From assembly GCA_002437815.1 (NCBI GenBank), contig DJRP01000015.1:1-13520 (forward strand): a stretch of DNA of 13,520 bases, in the 5' to 3' direction. Below, piece after piece: positions 7,279-13,520 of the stretch; the stretch's first letter is position 1; every line of letters begins with the position of its first letter. The position numbers were made by a program, and so were the translations under genes. Below the pieces are notes generated by a model that searched no databases, had not been told where the DNA came from, and worked only from the letters and a program-made list of their open reading frames with translations. Source of the stretch: Collinsella sp. UBA6357. GTDB taxonomy: Bacteria > Actinomycetota > Coriobacteriia > Coriobacteriales > Coriobacteriaceae.

Positions 7279-7388
7279 CTCATTTTAGGACGGGGTTGTT
7301 TTTGCGCATTGGGCGTGGCAACGTGCCGGGTGGCGCCGACGAGCGAGCGTTAACGTTTCGCCTTTTGCCGAGGCCCGATGTCCCTGCT

Positions 7389-7397
7389 TGCTATAAT
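7389..7397 (+). promoter_or_regulatory. Extended -10 promoter of the sotB-like gene
   Basis: TGCTATAAT is a perfect -10 hexamer with the TGn extension; no good -35 is needed or seen. Transcription would begin at about 7404, so an upstream in-frame ATG at 7378 cannot be the translation start and the ATG at 7438 is preferred. Confidence 0.7.
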
Positions 7398-7437
7398 CGC
7401 CGCCTTGGTAATCAATCGGAAAGGTGTCGCCGCCCCT

Positions 7438-8628
7438 ATGACCACATCCAACAACGGATCCATCACCCTCAAACAATGGCTGCCGCTCATCGGCCTTACG
7501 TGCTGTGCGTTTGTCTTCAACACGTCTGAGTTCATGCCCATCGGACTGCTCACCGATATCGCGAGGTCATTCTCGCTCACCGAGGCCCAGGCCGGCATCA
7601 TGATCTCGGTCTATGCCTGGGGCGTCATGATCCTGTCGCTGCCGCTCATGGTGTTCGCGTCACGCTTCGAGTACAAGCGGATGCTCCTCGGCGTGGTGGC
7701 GCTGTTCTCGCTCGGGCAGTTCCTCTCGGCCATCGCGCCCACCTATCCCGTGCTTGTCTGCGCGCGTTTGGTCGTTGCGTGTGCCCACGCCGTGTTTTGG
7801 TCGGTCGCCTCGATCATGGCGTCACGGCTGGTCGATGCACGCCACGGGGCGCTTGCCATATCGATGATCGCGACGGGCTCCTCGGTCGCACAAATCTTCG
7901 GTCTGCCGCTGGGGCGCGCTATCGGGCTTGCCGTGGGCTGGCGCATGACCTTTGGCGTCGTGGGCATGGTCTCGGCCGCCGTGGTCATCTACCAGGCGTT
8001 CGTGTTTCCGCCCATGGCGGCGGGGGAGCGCTTCAACTTGTCCCAGCTGCCGAGCTTGCTCAAGAATCCGTTCTTGATCGCCCTCTACGCGGTGACGGTC
8101 TTTATGGCGACCGGTTATTACACCGGCTACAGCTATATCGAACCGTTCATGCAGCAAGTCGCCGGGTTCGAGCCGGGACTCATCACCATGTCGCTTACCG
8201 TGTTCGGCTTTGCCGGACTTGTGGGCAGCTGGCTTTTCGGACGCCTTTTCGACGGCCACCGCTTTCCGTTTCTTGCCGTCGCCCTCACGGGCGTCGCGGC
8301 GGCGCTGCTGCTTATGCGTGCGTCCGCCGTCGTGCCCGCCGCAGTCTTCGTGGTGTGCGCCGTCTGGGGCTGCTGCGCCACGGCGTTCAATGTGGCTTTC
8401 CAGGCAGAGCTCATCAAGTACACGCCCGCTGGCGAATCGGCCGTCGCCATGTCGATCTTCTCGGGCTTGTTCAACCTTGGGATCGGTACGGGCACCGCGA
8501 TCGGCGGCGCGGTGGTCTCGGGTCCCGGCATCGCCTGGATTGGCTATGCGGGCGGCGCCATCGCCGCCGTGGGCGTGCTGCTTGCCGTGACGGTCTTGTT
8601 TGGTGCCATCCGTCGCTGCCATTCCTAA
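7438..8628 (+). CDS. sotB: MFS transporter, SotB/YdeA-like sugar efflux family
   Basis: A 396-residue, 12-TM major facilitator of the DHA1 drug:H+ antiporter type. The opening stretch (FNTSEFMPIGLLTDIARSF, with GIMISVYAWGVM soon after), RLVVACAHAVFWSVAS in the next helices, SMIATGSSVAQIFGLPLGR, VGWRMTFGVVG, and TGYSYIEPFMQQVAGF at the start of the second half all follow the SotB layout, and the length is typical. SotB proteins export arabinose or other sugars and some inducer-like solutes; the substrate here is unknown. The start at ATG 7438 has a GGAAAGGTG site at a long spacing (11 nt) and lies about 34 nt after the predicted transcription start. A GH13 gene follows after 65 nt, so shared transcription is possible. 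The symbol is given on sequence resemblance. Confidence 0.85.
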   Translation: MTTSNNGSITLKQWLPLIGLTCCAFVFNTSEFMPIGLLTDIARSFSLTEAQAGIMISVYAWGVMILSLPLMVFASRFEYKRMLLGVVALFSLGQFLSAIAPTYPVLVCARLVVACAHAVFWSVASIMASRLVDARHGALAISMIATGSSVAQIFGLPLGRAIGLAVGWRMTFGVVGMVSAAVVIYQAFVFPPMAAGERFNLSQLPSLLKNPFLIALYAVTVFMATGYYTGYSYIEPFMQQVAGFEPGLITMSLTVFGFAGLVGSWLFGRLFDGHRFPFLAVALTGVAAALLLMRASAVVPAAVFVVCAVWGCCATAFNVAFQAELIKYTPAGESAVAMSIFSGLFNLGIGTGTAIGGAVVSGPGIAWIGYAGGAIAAVGVLLAVTVLFGAIRRCHS

Positions 8629-8638
8629 GGACGGATGG
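8606..8638 (+). repeat. Inverted repeat straddling the sotB-like stop codon
   Basis: CCATCCGT (8606-8613) and ACGGATGG (8631-8638) are perfect 8-bp complements around a 17-nt loop that contains the TAA stop (8626-8628). Two further G-U pairs could extend the stem. No T-tract follows, so it is not a standard terminator. It may act as an mRNA-stability or partial-attenuation structure before the GH13 gene. Confidence 0.45.
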
Positions 8639-8693
8639 TGGCTTACTGCGGTCTACAATGAGCTCTGCTGCGAATTGGCTCAGGGAGGTCGCT

Positions 8694-10052
8694 ATGTGGG
8701 CATATGAGACGGCGTTCTATCAAATCTATCCGTTGGGTTTTTGCGGTGCCCCGCGCGCGCACGATGCCGAGGGTGGTGAGTGCTCGGGTGGGCCTGCGGA
8801 CTCGGCCCCTATACGTAAAATCGCGGATTGGGCCGATTATCTGCAGTCGCTTAGCGTGGGCGCCGTGCTCATCAATCCGCCGTTCGAATCTGACAGCCAT
8901 GGCTACGACACGCGCGACCTCACGCGCATAGATACTCGCCTGGGAACCAACGAGGATTTTGCCGATGTGTGCGATGCGCTGCACGCTCGCGGCATCCGCG
9001 TGGTCATCGATGCCGTTTTCAACCATGTGGGACGTGGCTTCTGGGCGTTTGAAGACGTGCGGCAAAAGCGTTGGGACTCGCCGTATAAGGACTGGTTCCA
9101 CATCAATTTCGATGGTGACTCGTGCTACGGTGACGGCTTTTGGTACGAGGGCTGGGAGGGTCACTACGAGCTCGTTAAGCTCAACTTGCAAAACCCTGCC
9201 GTTGTCGACTACTTACTCGGTGCGGTCCGGGGTTGGGTGGACAAGTTCGGCATCGACGGCCTGCGCCTCGACGTGGCGTATATGCTCGACCATGATTTCC
9301 TGCGCCGCCTGCACGTCTTTGCCCGTGACGTCAAGGAGGACTTCGTCTTGATCGGCGAGACGCTTCACGGGGACTACAACCAGATCGTCAACGATGAGAT
9401 GCTCGACTCGTGTACCAACTACGAGTGCTACAAGGGACTCTATTCGAGCTTCAACTCGTGCAATATGTTTGAGATCGCCCATTCGCTCCATCGCCAGTTT
9501 GGCGGCGACCCGTGGTGCATTTATCGCGGCAAGCATCTGCTGAGCTTTGTCGACAACCACGATGTGACGCGCCTGGCGAGTATCCTTGTGGATAAAAACT
9601 GCCTGCGCCCGGCCTATGGCGTGCTCTTCGGTATGCCGGGGATTCCCTGTCTCTATTACGGCAGCGAATGGGGCATCGAGGGAGAGAAGGGTGGTGCGGA
9701 CGGCGATTGGGCGCTGCGCCCGGCACTCGACAAGCCGGCCCCCAACGATCTCACGGCGTTTATCGGCCAATTCGCGCGGGTGCGTGCAGGCGGAGCGGCG
9801 GCTTCCCGCGCGCTTTGCTACGGGGGCTACCGTAACGTTGTCATTCAAAACAAGCAGCTGCTTTTCGAGCGCGCGTGCGAGGATGCTTGCGTCTATGTCG
9901 CCGTCAACGCGGTCAATGAGCCCTTTGTCTTTCAGGCAGGGGAGCTTACGGGCACGTTTGTCGATCTGCTCGCTTCCGGGGCGCCCGCGATCGACCTTTC
10001 CGGTTCACTCGAGATCGCTCCCTATGATGTTCGCTATCTGCTGAGGGCATAG
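8694..10052 (+). CDS. GH13 alpha-amylase-family glycoside hydrolase (maltodextrin glucosidase-like)
   Basis: A 452-residue intracellular (no signal peptide) glycosidase acting on alpha-glucans or maltodextrins. It has a compact (beta/alpha)8 barrel with the four GH13 regions: VIDAVFNH (I, 104-111), GLRLDVA with nucleophile D193 (II), LIGETLHGDYN with acid/base E222 (III), and FVDNHD with D290 (IV). Between regions I and II lies a conserved stretch WFHINFDGDSCYGDGFWYEG. A short C-terminal beta domain ends in APYDVRYLLRA. There is no N-terminal carbohydrate-binding domain, unlike neopullulanases. The ATG at 8694 has GGGAGG at good spacing; frames extending upstream overlap the transporter gene in another frame. 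A TACAAT hexamer (8654-8659) could be a -10 but lacks a good -35. The DNA glycosylase gene begins 4 nt downstream. The product is probably glucose or small oligosaccharides; specificity is unproven. Confidence 0.93.
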   Translation: MWAYETAFYQIYPLGFCGAPRAHDAEGGECSGGPADSAPIRKIADWADYLQSLSVGAVLINPPFESDSHGYDTRDLTRIDTRLGTNEDFADVCDALHARGIRVVIDAVFNHVGRGFWAFEDVRQKRWDSPYKDWFHINFDGDSCYGDGFWYEGWEGHYELVKLNLQNPAVVDYLLGAVRGWVDKFGIDGLRLDVAYMLDHDFLRRLHVFARDVKEDFVLIGETLHGDYNQIVNDEMLDSCTNYECYKGLYSSFNSCNMFEIAHSLHRQFGGDPWCIYRGKHLLSFVDNHDVTRLASILVDKNCLRPAYGVLFGMPGIPCLYYGSEWGIEGEKGGADGDWALRPALDKPAPNDLTAFIGQFARVRAGGAAASRALCYGGYRNVVIQNKQLLFERACEDACVYVAVNAVNEPFVFQAGELTGTFVDLLASGAPAIDLSGSLEIAPYDVRYLLRA

Positions 10053-10056
10053 CGCC

Positions 10057-10686
10057 GTGGACGAGTTGGAACCTGGTTATAGCCATATCTCGCACGGGTT
10101 CGAGCCCGTCTTCGACACCCGCTCGCGCGTACTCGTGCTGGGCTCGTTTCCATCGGTGCTGTCGCGTGCAAACGCCTTCTACTACGGCAACCCGCAAAAC
10201 CGCTTTTGGCGTGTGATGGCAGCGTGTCTTGGCTGTGCCGCACCGCCCAACGAGGGCGATCCGGTGCCGGCTGCCATCGCCGCGTCGTGCGGATGCCCCG
10301 CGGGTGCGCCGGCCCCGCTCGACGTTTCGATCGCGACCAAGCGCAACATGCTGCTTGCGGGCGGGGTGGCGCTCTGGGATGTGATCGAGAGCTGCGACAT
10401 CAAGGGCTCCTCCGATGCGAGCATCAAAAATATCGTGCCCGCCCGCATCGAGCGCATCACCAACGCCGCGCCCATCGAGATCGTCGTCTGCAACGGCGGC
10501 ACGGCCGGGCGATTCTACAGGCGCTATCTGCAAGCGAAGACGGGCATCCCGGCGATCGTTCTGCCCTCGACGAGCCCGGCGAACGCCGCGTGGCGCCTCG
10601 ACCGTCTGATCGATCGGTGGGAATCGGCCATAGACTGGCTCCAGGATGCCGAAACCTGCCCCCGTGGCAACAGGCTGGCCCGTTAG
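10057..10686 (+). CDS. DNA-deoxyinosine (hypoxanthine) glycosylase, UDG superfamily family 6
   Basis: A 209-residue base-excision repair glycosylase of the uracil-DNA glycosylase fold. Motif 1 is GSFPS (29-33), followed by FYYGNPQNRFW (41-51), the signature of the hypoxanthine-DNA glycosylase branch. ALWDVIESCDIKGSSDASIKN (105-125) and the PSTSPANA motif (170-177) complete the family pattern. A stretch of about 25 residues (60-85), rich in Ala/Pro/Gly, may be an insertion. The start is GTG at 10057, 4 nt after the GH13 stop, with AGGG inside the end of that gene, so translation is probably coupled. The last codons, CTG GCC CGT TAG, lie inside the left terminal repeat of the 217-bp element, so the final residues (LAR) are encoded by that repeat. 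The core appears complete. Confidence 0.88.
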   Translation: MDELEPGYSHISHGFEPVFDTRSRVLVLGSFPSVLSRANAFYYGNPQNRFWRVMAACLGCAAPPNEGDPVPAAIAASCGCPAGAPAPLDVSIATKRNMLLAGGVALWDVIESCDIKGSSDASIKNIVPARIERITNAAPIEIVVCNGGTAGRFYRRYLQAKTGIPAIVLPSTSPANAAWRLDRLIDRWESAIDWLQDAETCPRGNRLAR

Positions 10687-10891
10687 TTCAGATATGTATG
10701 ACCAGGTGGCTTGGTTGGCGGTCGTTTTTGTCCGCTTGGGGTCATTTGGGGCCGGTTCGACGTTGAAAGGCGCTCTTTGTGGGGGCTTAATGACTTCTCG
10801 GAGAGCGTCAAAGCCCGTGTTCTGGTCGAGCAAATGCCCTCTGCCCGCGAAATGTCGTTCGAAAAAATACGTATTTGAACTAACTGACCAG
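10675..10891. repeat. 217-bp non-coding element with 25-bp imperfect terminal inverted repeats (MITE-like)
   Basis: The left end (10675-10699) and the reverse complement of the right end (10867-10891) agree at 21 of 25 positions: CTGGYCMGTTAGTTCA, then R-ATA-Y-GTAT. The inner part holds further complementary pieces: ATGACC (10698-10703) with GGTCAT (10740-10745), GACCAG (10700-10705) with CTGGTC (10822-10827), and GGGCTT with AAGCCC around the middle, so a long structured fold is likely. The perfect palindrome AAATACGTATTT (10865-10876) adjoins the right repeat; on the minus strand it runs into TTTTTT. No reading frame in it looks protein-coding and no transposase is present. No target-site duplication is obvious. 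It lies exactly between two converging genes and supplies both stop codons. Alternatives are a non-autonomous transposon, a REP/BIME-type repeat, a bidirectional terminator or a structured RNA. Confidence 0.7.
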
Positions 10892-11554
10892 CGGCGTGTG
10901 CATGCCGCTGACTCTGCGGGCAAAGAGGCGCATCGTCGCCCGCCAGAGTGGGGCGGGGAGAGCGGGTTGCGCGGCGATCACGCCGAGATTACCGATATCC
11001 GAGACATCCGCACCGCCGAGTTCTTGTGCGCGTCGGATTGAGCAGCCCATGCGGAGGGCCCCGATCAGCTTGTCGATGGACTCGGAGAAGGGCCGGCGCA
11101 GCAGGCCCAGCCGCGGTGAGTGGGCAAGGAGGGCAAACGGTGCTCCCACGCGCAGATGAAGGGCGCCTTTCCATGCAAGCCCCGCATCCGTGCAGGATTT
11201 GCACGCGTGCTGGATAAGCGCGACCGCTTTGGCGCGGTCGTCCCCGGTATCGTGGACAAGCAGATAGACAGGCGTGTTGGGCCCGATGGCGCCCAGGACC
11301 ATCCGATTCAGGTCGATGACGTCGGCGTCGGGGGAAAGCGTTTTAGCAACGATGATGCCGTCGCCATATGTGCCGGGAGCGTCCTCATCGGGTCCCACAA
11401 TATGAAATGCCGGCGCGCGTGTTCCTGAGAGGTGGGCATACGCGAGCGTCGCATCGGCGATATCGTGAGCGAGAAACGCGAGGCTGTCATCTTGGGGGTC
11501 GCAGATGATGGTGATCTTGCGCAACGTCTGGGGACGATCGTCGTCTGCTGTCAT
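10880..11554 (-). CDS. Uncharacterised protein, possible flavodoxin-like fold
   Basis: A 224-residue soluble protein that I do not recognise with certainty. It begins with a beta-strand-like stretch (KITIICDP), has a central strand NTPVYLLVHD, then a helix with a Cys pair (LIQHACKSCTDAG), AWKGALHLRVG, and an SPRLGLLRRPFSESIDKL segment. The last parts recall the C-terminal halves of NAD(P)H-dependent FMN-reductase or flavodoxin-type proteins, but no clear FMN phosphate loop is seen. I chose the ATG at 11554; a TTG at 11569 would add five residues, and neither start has a strong ribosome binding site. The gene is divergent from the aminotransferase (98 bp between starts) and convergent with the glycosylase. 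Its final codons CTG GTC AGT TAG lie in the right terminal repeat of the 217-bp element. Confidence 0.65.
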   Translation of the reverse strand: MTADDDRPQTLRKITIICDPQDDSLAFLAHDIADATLAYAHLSGTRAPAFHIVGPDEDAPGTYGDGIIVAKTLSPDADVIDLNRMVLGAIGPNTPVYLLVHDTGDDRAKAVALIQHACKSCTDAGLAWKGALHLRVGAPFALLAHSPRLGLLRRPFSESIDKLIGALRMGCSIRRAQELGGADVSDIGNLGVIAAQPALPAPLWRATMRLFARRVSGMHTPLVS

Positions 11555-11652
11555 ATGAACGGTTTCCAATCTTGAGGTTTCCGTTTAGGTTACACCACGT
11601 CTTGCGGGTGTGTGGCGCTATCCTGTTGCGGCAACCGCGCGAAAGGACCCTT

Positions 11653-12789
11653 ATGCGTCTTCCCATGAATACATCGCTTGCGACGCTCAAACCTTCGGGC
11701 ATCCGTCGCATCAACGCGCTCGCCGCCGAACACCCGGGCTGCATCGCGCTTGCCCTCGGCGAACCCGATTTCGACACGCCCGAACCCATCAAGGACGAGG
11801 TCGTGCGTGCGCTCGGCCATGATGATACGCACTATCCGCCCAACAACGGCAGGGCCGCGACACGTCAGGCCATCGCTGCCTACATGACCGACGCGAGCCT
11901 TGCGTACGCGGCAGACGAGATCATCCTCACCGATGGTGCCACCGAGGCGTTGCATGCGACCCTGATGGCTATGCTCAACCCGGGCGATGAGGTCATCATT
12001 CCCATACCGGCGTTTGGCCTGTACGAGAGCATCGTCGTCGCCAACCATGCCAAGGCGGTGTTTCTCGATACCGAGCCGCTGCGTTTCCAGATCGATGAGG
12101 AGGCCCTGCGAGGCTGCGTGACGCCCGCAACCAAGGCGATCGTCATCTGCTCGCCCAACAACCCCACGGGCTGCGTGCTCGATGGCGCTTCGCTCGATGC
12201 GGTGGCACGCGTCGCCTCCCAAACGGGCATGTATGTGGTCTGCGACGATGTCTACAATCGTCTGGTCTATGCAGACGGTTATGAGCGTTTTGCACAGCGG
12301 CATCCCGAACTGCGGGAGCAGACGGTGGTCATCGACAGCTTCTCAAAGCCGTGGGCCATGACGGGTTGGCGTCTGGGCTGGCTTGCGGCAGCGGCCCCCG
12401 TCGAGGCCGAGATCGCCAAGGCGCACCAATACCTGGTCTCGAGTGCGGTGTCCTTCGAGATGGATGCCGCGGCCCGGGCGCTCGGTGTCGATCCGGCCCC
12501 GATGCTCGATGCCTATCGCATGCGCCAAAAGCGCGTCCTTGCGGCTCTTGATGCCATGGGCTTGGATACGGTCGAGCCTGCGGGCGCCTTCTACGTGTTC
12601 CCGAGCATCAAGAAGTTCGGTATGACGAGCGAACGGTTCTGCATCAGGGCGATCGAAGAGGCCGGGGTGGCGCTTGTTCCGGGAGACTGCTTTGGCGCGG
12701 AGGGGTATGTGCGTCTGAGCTACTGCGTTGCCGATGCGGACCTTGACGAGGGCCTCCGTCGCCTTTCCAAGTTTGTCTCGACCCTGTAG
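11653..12789 (+). CDS. Class I/II pyridoxal-phosphate aminotransferase
   Basis: A 378-residue fold-type I PLP enzyme, full length. The substrate loop LALGEPDFDTP (33-43), the PLP-phosphate segment TDGATEAL (93-100), SPNNPTG (167-173, Asn170), the DDVY pair (D198, Y201), the Schiff-base Lys in SFSKPWAMTGWRLGW (K232), and the carboxylate-binding Arg in VRLSYC are all present. The layout is that of aspartate/aromatic aminotransferases of the PatA/AspC-like subgroup; the amino donor and acceptor cannot be read from the sequence. The ATG at 11653 has GAAAGGA at 6 nt spacing; an internal ATG five codons in (11665) is less likely. The gene is divergent from the 10880-11554 gene. A partial dyad (ACACC/GGTGT at about 11594-11612) lies in the shared 98-bp promoter region, but no convincing -35/-10 was found. 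Confidence 0.92.
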   Translation: MRLPMNTSLATLKPSGIRRINALAAEHPGCIALALGEPDFDTPEPIKDEVVRALGHDDTHYPPNNGRAATRQAIAAYMTDASLAYAADEIILTDGATEALHATLMAMLNPGDEVIIPIPAFGLYESIVVANHAKAVFLDTEPLRFQIDEEALRGCVTPATKAIVICSPNNPTGCVLDGASLDAVARVASQTGMYVVCDDVYNRLVYADGYERFAQRHPELREQTVVIDSFSKPWAMTGWRLGWLAAAAPVEAEIAKAHQYLVSSAVSFEMDAAARALGVDPAPMLDAYRMRQKRVLAALDAMGLDTVEPAGAFYVFPSIKKFGMTSERFCIRAIEEAGVALVPGDCFGAEGYVRLSYCVADADLDEGLRRLSKFVSTL

Positions 12790-12792
12790 CCT

Positions 12793-12814
12793 GCTGCTTG
12801 CCTGAGGCGGCAGC
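12793..12814 (+). terminator. Hairpin after the aminotransferase gene
   Basis: GCTGC-TT-GCC-TGA-GGC-G-GCAGC forms a two-part stem starting four nt after the stop codon. There is no T-tract behind it, so it may be a weak or factor-dependent end of transcription, or an mRNA 3'-end stabiliser. Confidence 0.4.
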
Positions 12815-12874
12815 GTGTAAGCTCGAAGCGTGACGGCGGGGGATGGTGGAATTGTGTGCAAGTTTGCATGACCG

Positions 12875-12903
12875 TTGACCGGCACCGAGGTCCCCGCCAT
12901 AAT
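12875..12903 (+). promoter_or_regulatory. Promoter of the L10 (rplJ) operon
   Basis: TTGACC (12875-12880), a 17-nt spacer and CATAAT (12898-12903) give a near-consensus sigma-70-type promoter, the best in the window. It places the transcription start at about 12910, just before the L10 leader fold, which supports both calls. Confidence 0.85.
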
Positions 12904-12909
12904 GCTTTC

Positions 12910-13054
12910 GGTTCACGCACGAATCCGCTGCCAGAGACAGCCGGCGCAAACGGGTCTTACCCGTAAGCTTAATGGGGTATCCCGCCAGCCGAGGTGGTCG
13001 AGTAGATATGTCTTCTCGCCCCCGTCGCTCATGCAGCGCGGGGGCTTTCTTTTT
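12910..13054 (+). ncRNA. Ribosomal protein L10 leader (autoregulatory RNA) with attenuator
   Basis: The 5' leader of rplJ contains a kink-turn-like arrangement: CTGCC (12928-12932), the purine bulge AGAGACA, then GCCGGCG (12940-12946). These face CGCCAGC (12983-12989), CGA and GGTGG (12993-12997). A perfect 6-bp hairpin ACGGGT-CTT-ACCCGT (12950-12964) lies inside. This matches the known L10 leader family, in which L10 (with L7/L12) binds the kink-turn to repress its own operon. Next come a hairpin of CGAGTAGA with TCTTCTCG (12999-13018) and an intrinsic terminator. The first of these shares its 3' arm and the GGTGG region with alternative pairings, so it could be the antiterminator. The 5' boundary is set from the promoter and is approximate. 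Confidence 0.8.
13018..13054 (+). terminator. Intrinsic attenuator terminator in the L10 leader
   Basis: GCCCCCG (13018-13024) pairs with CGGGGGC (13039-13045), an inner CGCT/AGCG stem continues it beyond one bulged T, and TTTCTTTTT follows (13046-13054). It lies 65 nt before the rplJ start, so full-length mRNA needs read-through or antitermination. Confidence 0.85.
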
Positions 13055-13119
13055 GGACATGCCCCCGTCACGTCCTTGTGGCGGACCGTGCCCGGAAGGA
13101 AAACGAGGAGGTGTAATTC

Positions 13120-13520
13120 ATGCCCCAGCAGTACAAAATCGACAAGGTTGCCGAGATCGAGTCCCGCATCGCCGACAACGCCGGTCTGTTCGTCGTCAAC
13201 TACAACGGTCTGACGGTTAAGCAGGCTCAGGAGCTGCGTCATCAGCTTCGCGAGTGCGGCGCCGAGATGAAGGTCTACAAGAACAACCTGGTCAAGATCG
13301 CTCTCAAGAACCAGGAGCAGCCCGAGATCGACGAGCTTCTTGCCGGCCCCGTTGCCTATGTGTTCTATGAGACCGAGCCGGTCGAGGCCGCTAAGGCCCT
13401 CAAGGACTTCTCCGCGAAGTCCAAGGGCGTCCTTGAGATCAAGGGCGGTATCTCCGACGGTAAGGCCGTCACCGCAGACGAGGTCAAGGCTATCGCCGAG
13501 CTTCCCACCAAGGATCAGCT
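13120..13520 (+). CDS. rplJ: 50S ribosomal protein L10 (partial, cut by window end)
   Basis: The first 133 codons of L10, the protein that anchors the L7/L12 stalk on the 23S rRNA. The opening MPQQYKIDKVAEIESRIADN, the LFVVNYNGLTVKQAQELRHQLR segment, the VYKNNLVKIAL motif (the usual KNTLxxxA region), AGPVAYVFYETEPVEAAKAL, and LEIKGGISDGKAVTADEVKAIAELP are diagnostic. The ATG at 13120 follows a strong GAGGAGGTG site at 6 nt. Codon use is strongly biased to C-ending and Lys AAG codons, as expected of a highly expressed gene. rplL is expected just downstream, outside the window. Confidence 0.97.
   Translation, partial: MPQQYKIDKVAEIESRIADNAGLFVVNYNGLTVKQAQELRHQLRECGAEMKVYKNNLVKIALKNQEQPEIDELLAGPVAYVFYETEPVEAAKALKDFSAKSKGVLEIKGGISDGKAVTADEVKAIAELPTKDQ

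Noticed and set aside
7313..7342. GC-rich dyad (GGCG..GGCA/TGCC..CGCC) between the deacylase and sotB-like genes
   Set aside because: Short interrupted stem with no T-tract; too weak for a terminator call.
7779..8693. In-frame upstream extension of the GH13 frame that overlaps the transporter gene
   Set aside because: The residues are Arg-rich shadow sequence; the GH13 domain begins at 8694 with a good ribosome binding site.
10206..10766. Frame running from the glycosylase gene into the 217-bp element
   Set aside because: Out of frame with the glycosylase motifs and only extends by chance into the non-coding element.
1..13520. CRISPR arrays, tRNA or rRNA genes, prophage or defence genes
   Set aside because: No spaced direct repeats, cloverleaf sequences, integrases, nucleases or toxin-antitoxin pairs were seen; the genes match ordinary chromosomal functions.

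Overview
The window looks like chromosomal DNA from a high-GC anaerobic gut actinobacterium of the class Coriobacteriia, most likely Collinsella or a close relative. This placement is inference, from high GC with GC-ending codons, a FeoA-FeoB fusion, a free-standing glucose-type PTS IIA protein and an L10 leader with an intrinsic terminator. No transposase, phage, CRISPR, tRNA or rRNA gene is visible, and all main reading frames look intact.

Layout. Positions 33-2751 hold two minus-strand genes: an OatA-like membrane O-acyltransferase with an extracytoplasmic SGNH domain, preceded on its strand by a PTS EIIA(Glc)-like protein with its own intrinsic terminator. A divergent control region (2752-3010) separates these from a plus-strand alpha/beta hydrolase and a small beta-rich conserved protein. 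From 4303 to 6751 lies an iron-uptake locus: a putative four-half-site operator, a leader hairpin, and a single 785-residue FeoA-FeoB fusion that starts at TTG. Next come a YbaK/EbsC-type tRNA deacylase whose ribosome binding site lies in the 3' arm of a strong hairpin, a SotB-like MFS efflux protein with an extended -10 promoter, a cytoplasmic GH13 alpha-glucosidase/amylase, and a hypoxanthine-type (family 6) DNA glycosylase 4 nt behind it.

Between the glycosylase and the converging minus-strand gene (10880-11554) sits a 217-bp non-coding element with 25-bp imperfect terminal inverted repeats. Both converging genes use a stop codon located at the same place inside these repeats. This is the most unusual structure in the window and looks like a MITE-like or structured-RNA intergenic repeat. 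A PLP aminotransferase follows. The window ends in the ribosomal protein L10 operon, with a good sigma-70-type promoter, a kink-turn L10 leader, an intrinsic attenuator and the first 133 codons of rplJ.

The genes form several short transcription units, not one pathway. Recognisable themes are sugar metabolism and control (EIIA, GH13, SotB), iron import (FeoAB), envelope modification (acyltransferase), and translation or genome quality control (YbaK, DNA glycosylase, L10). Promoters, operators and RNA folds were found by eye; no folding or database search was run.
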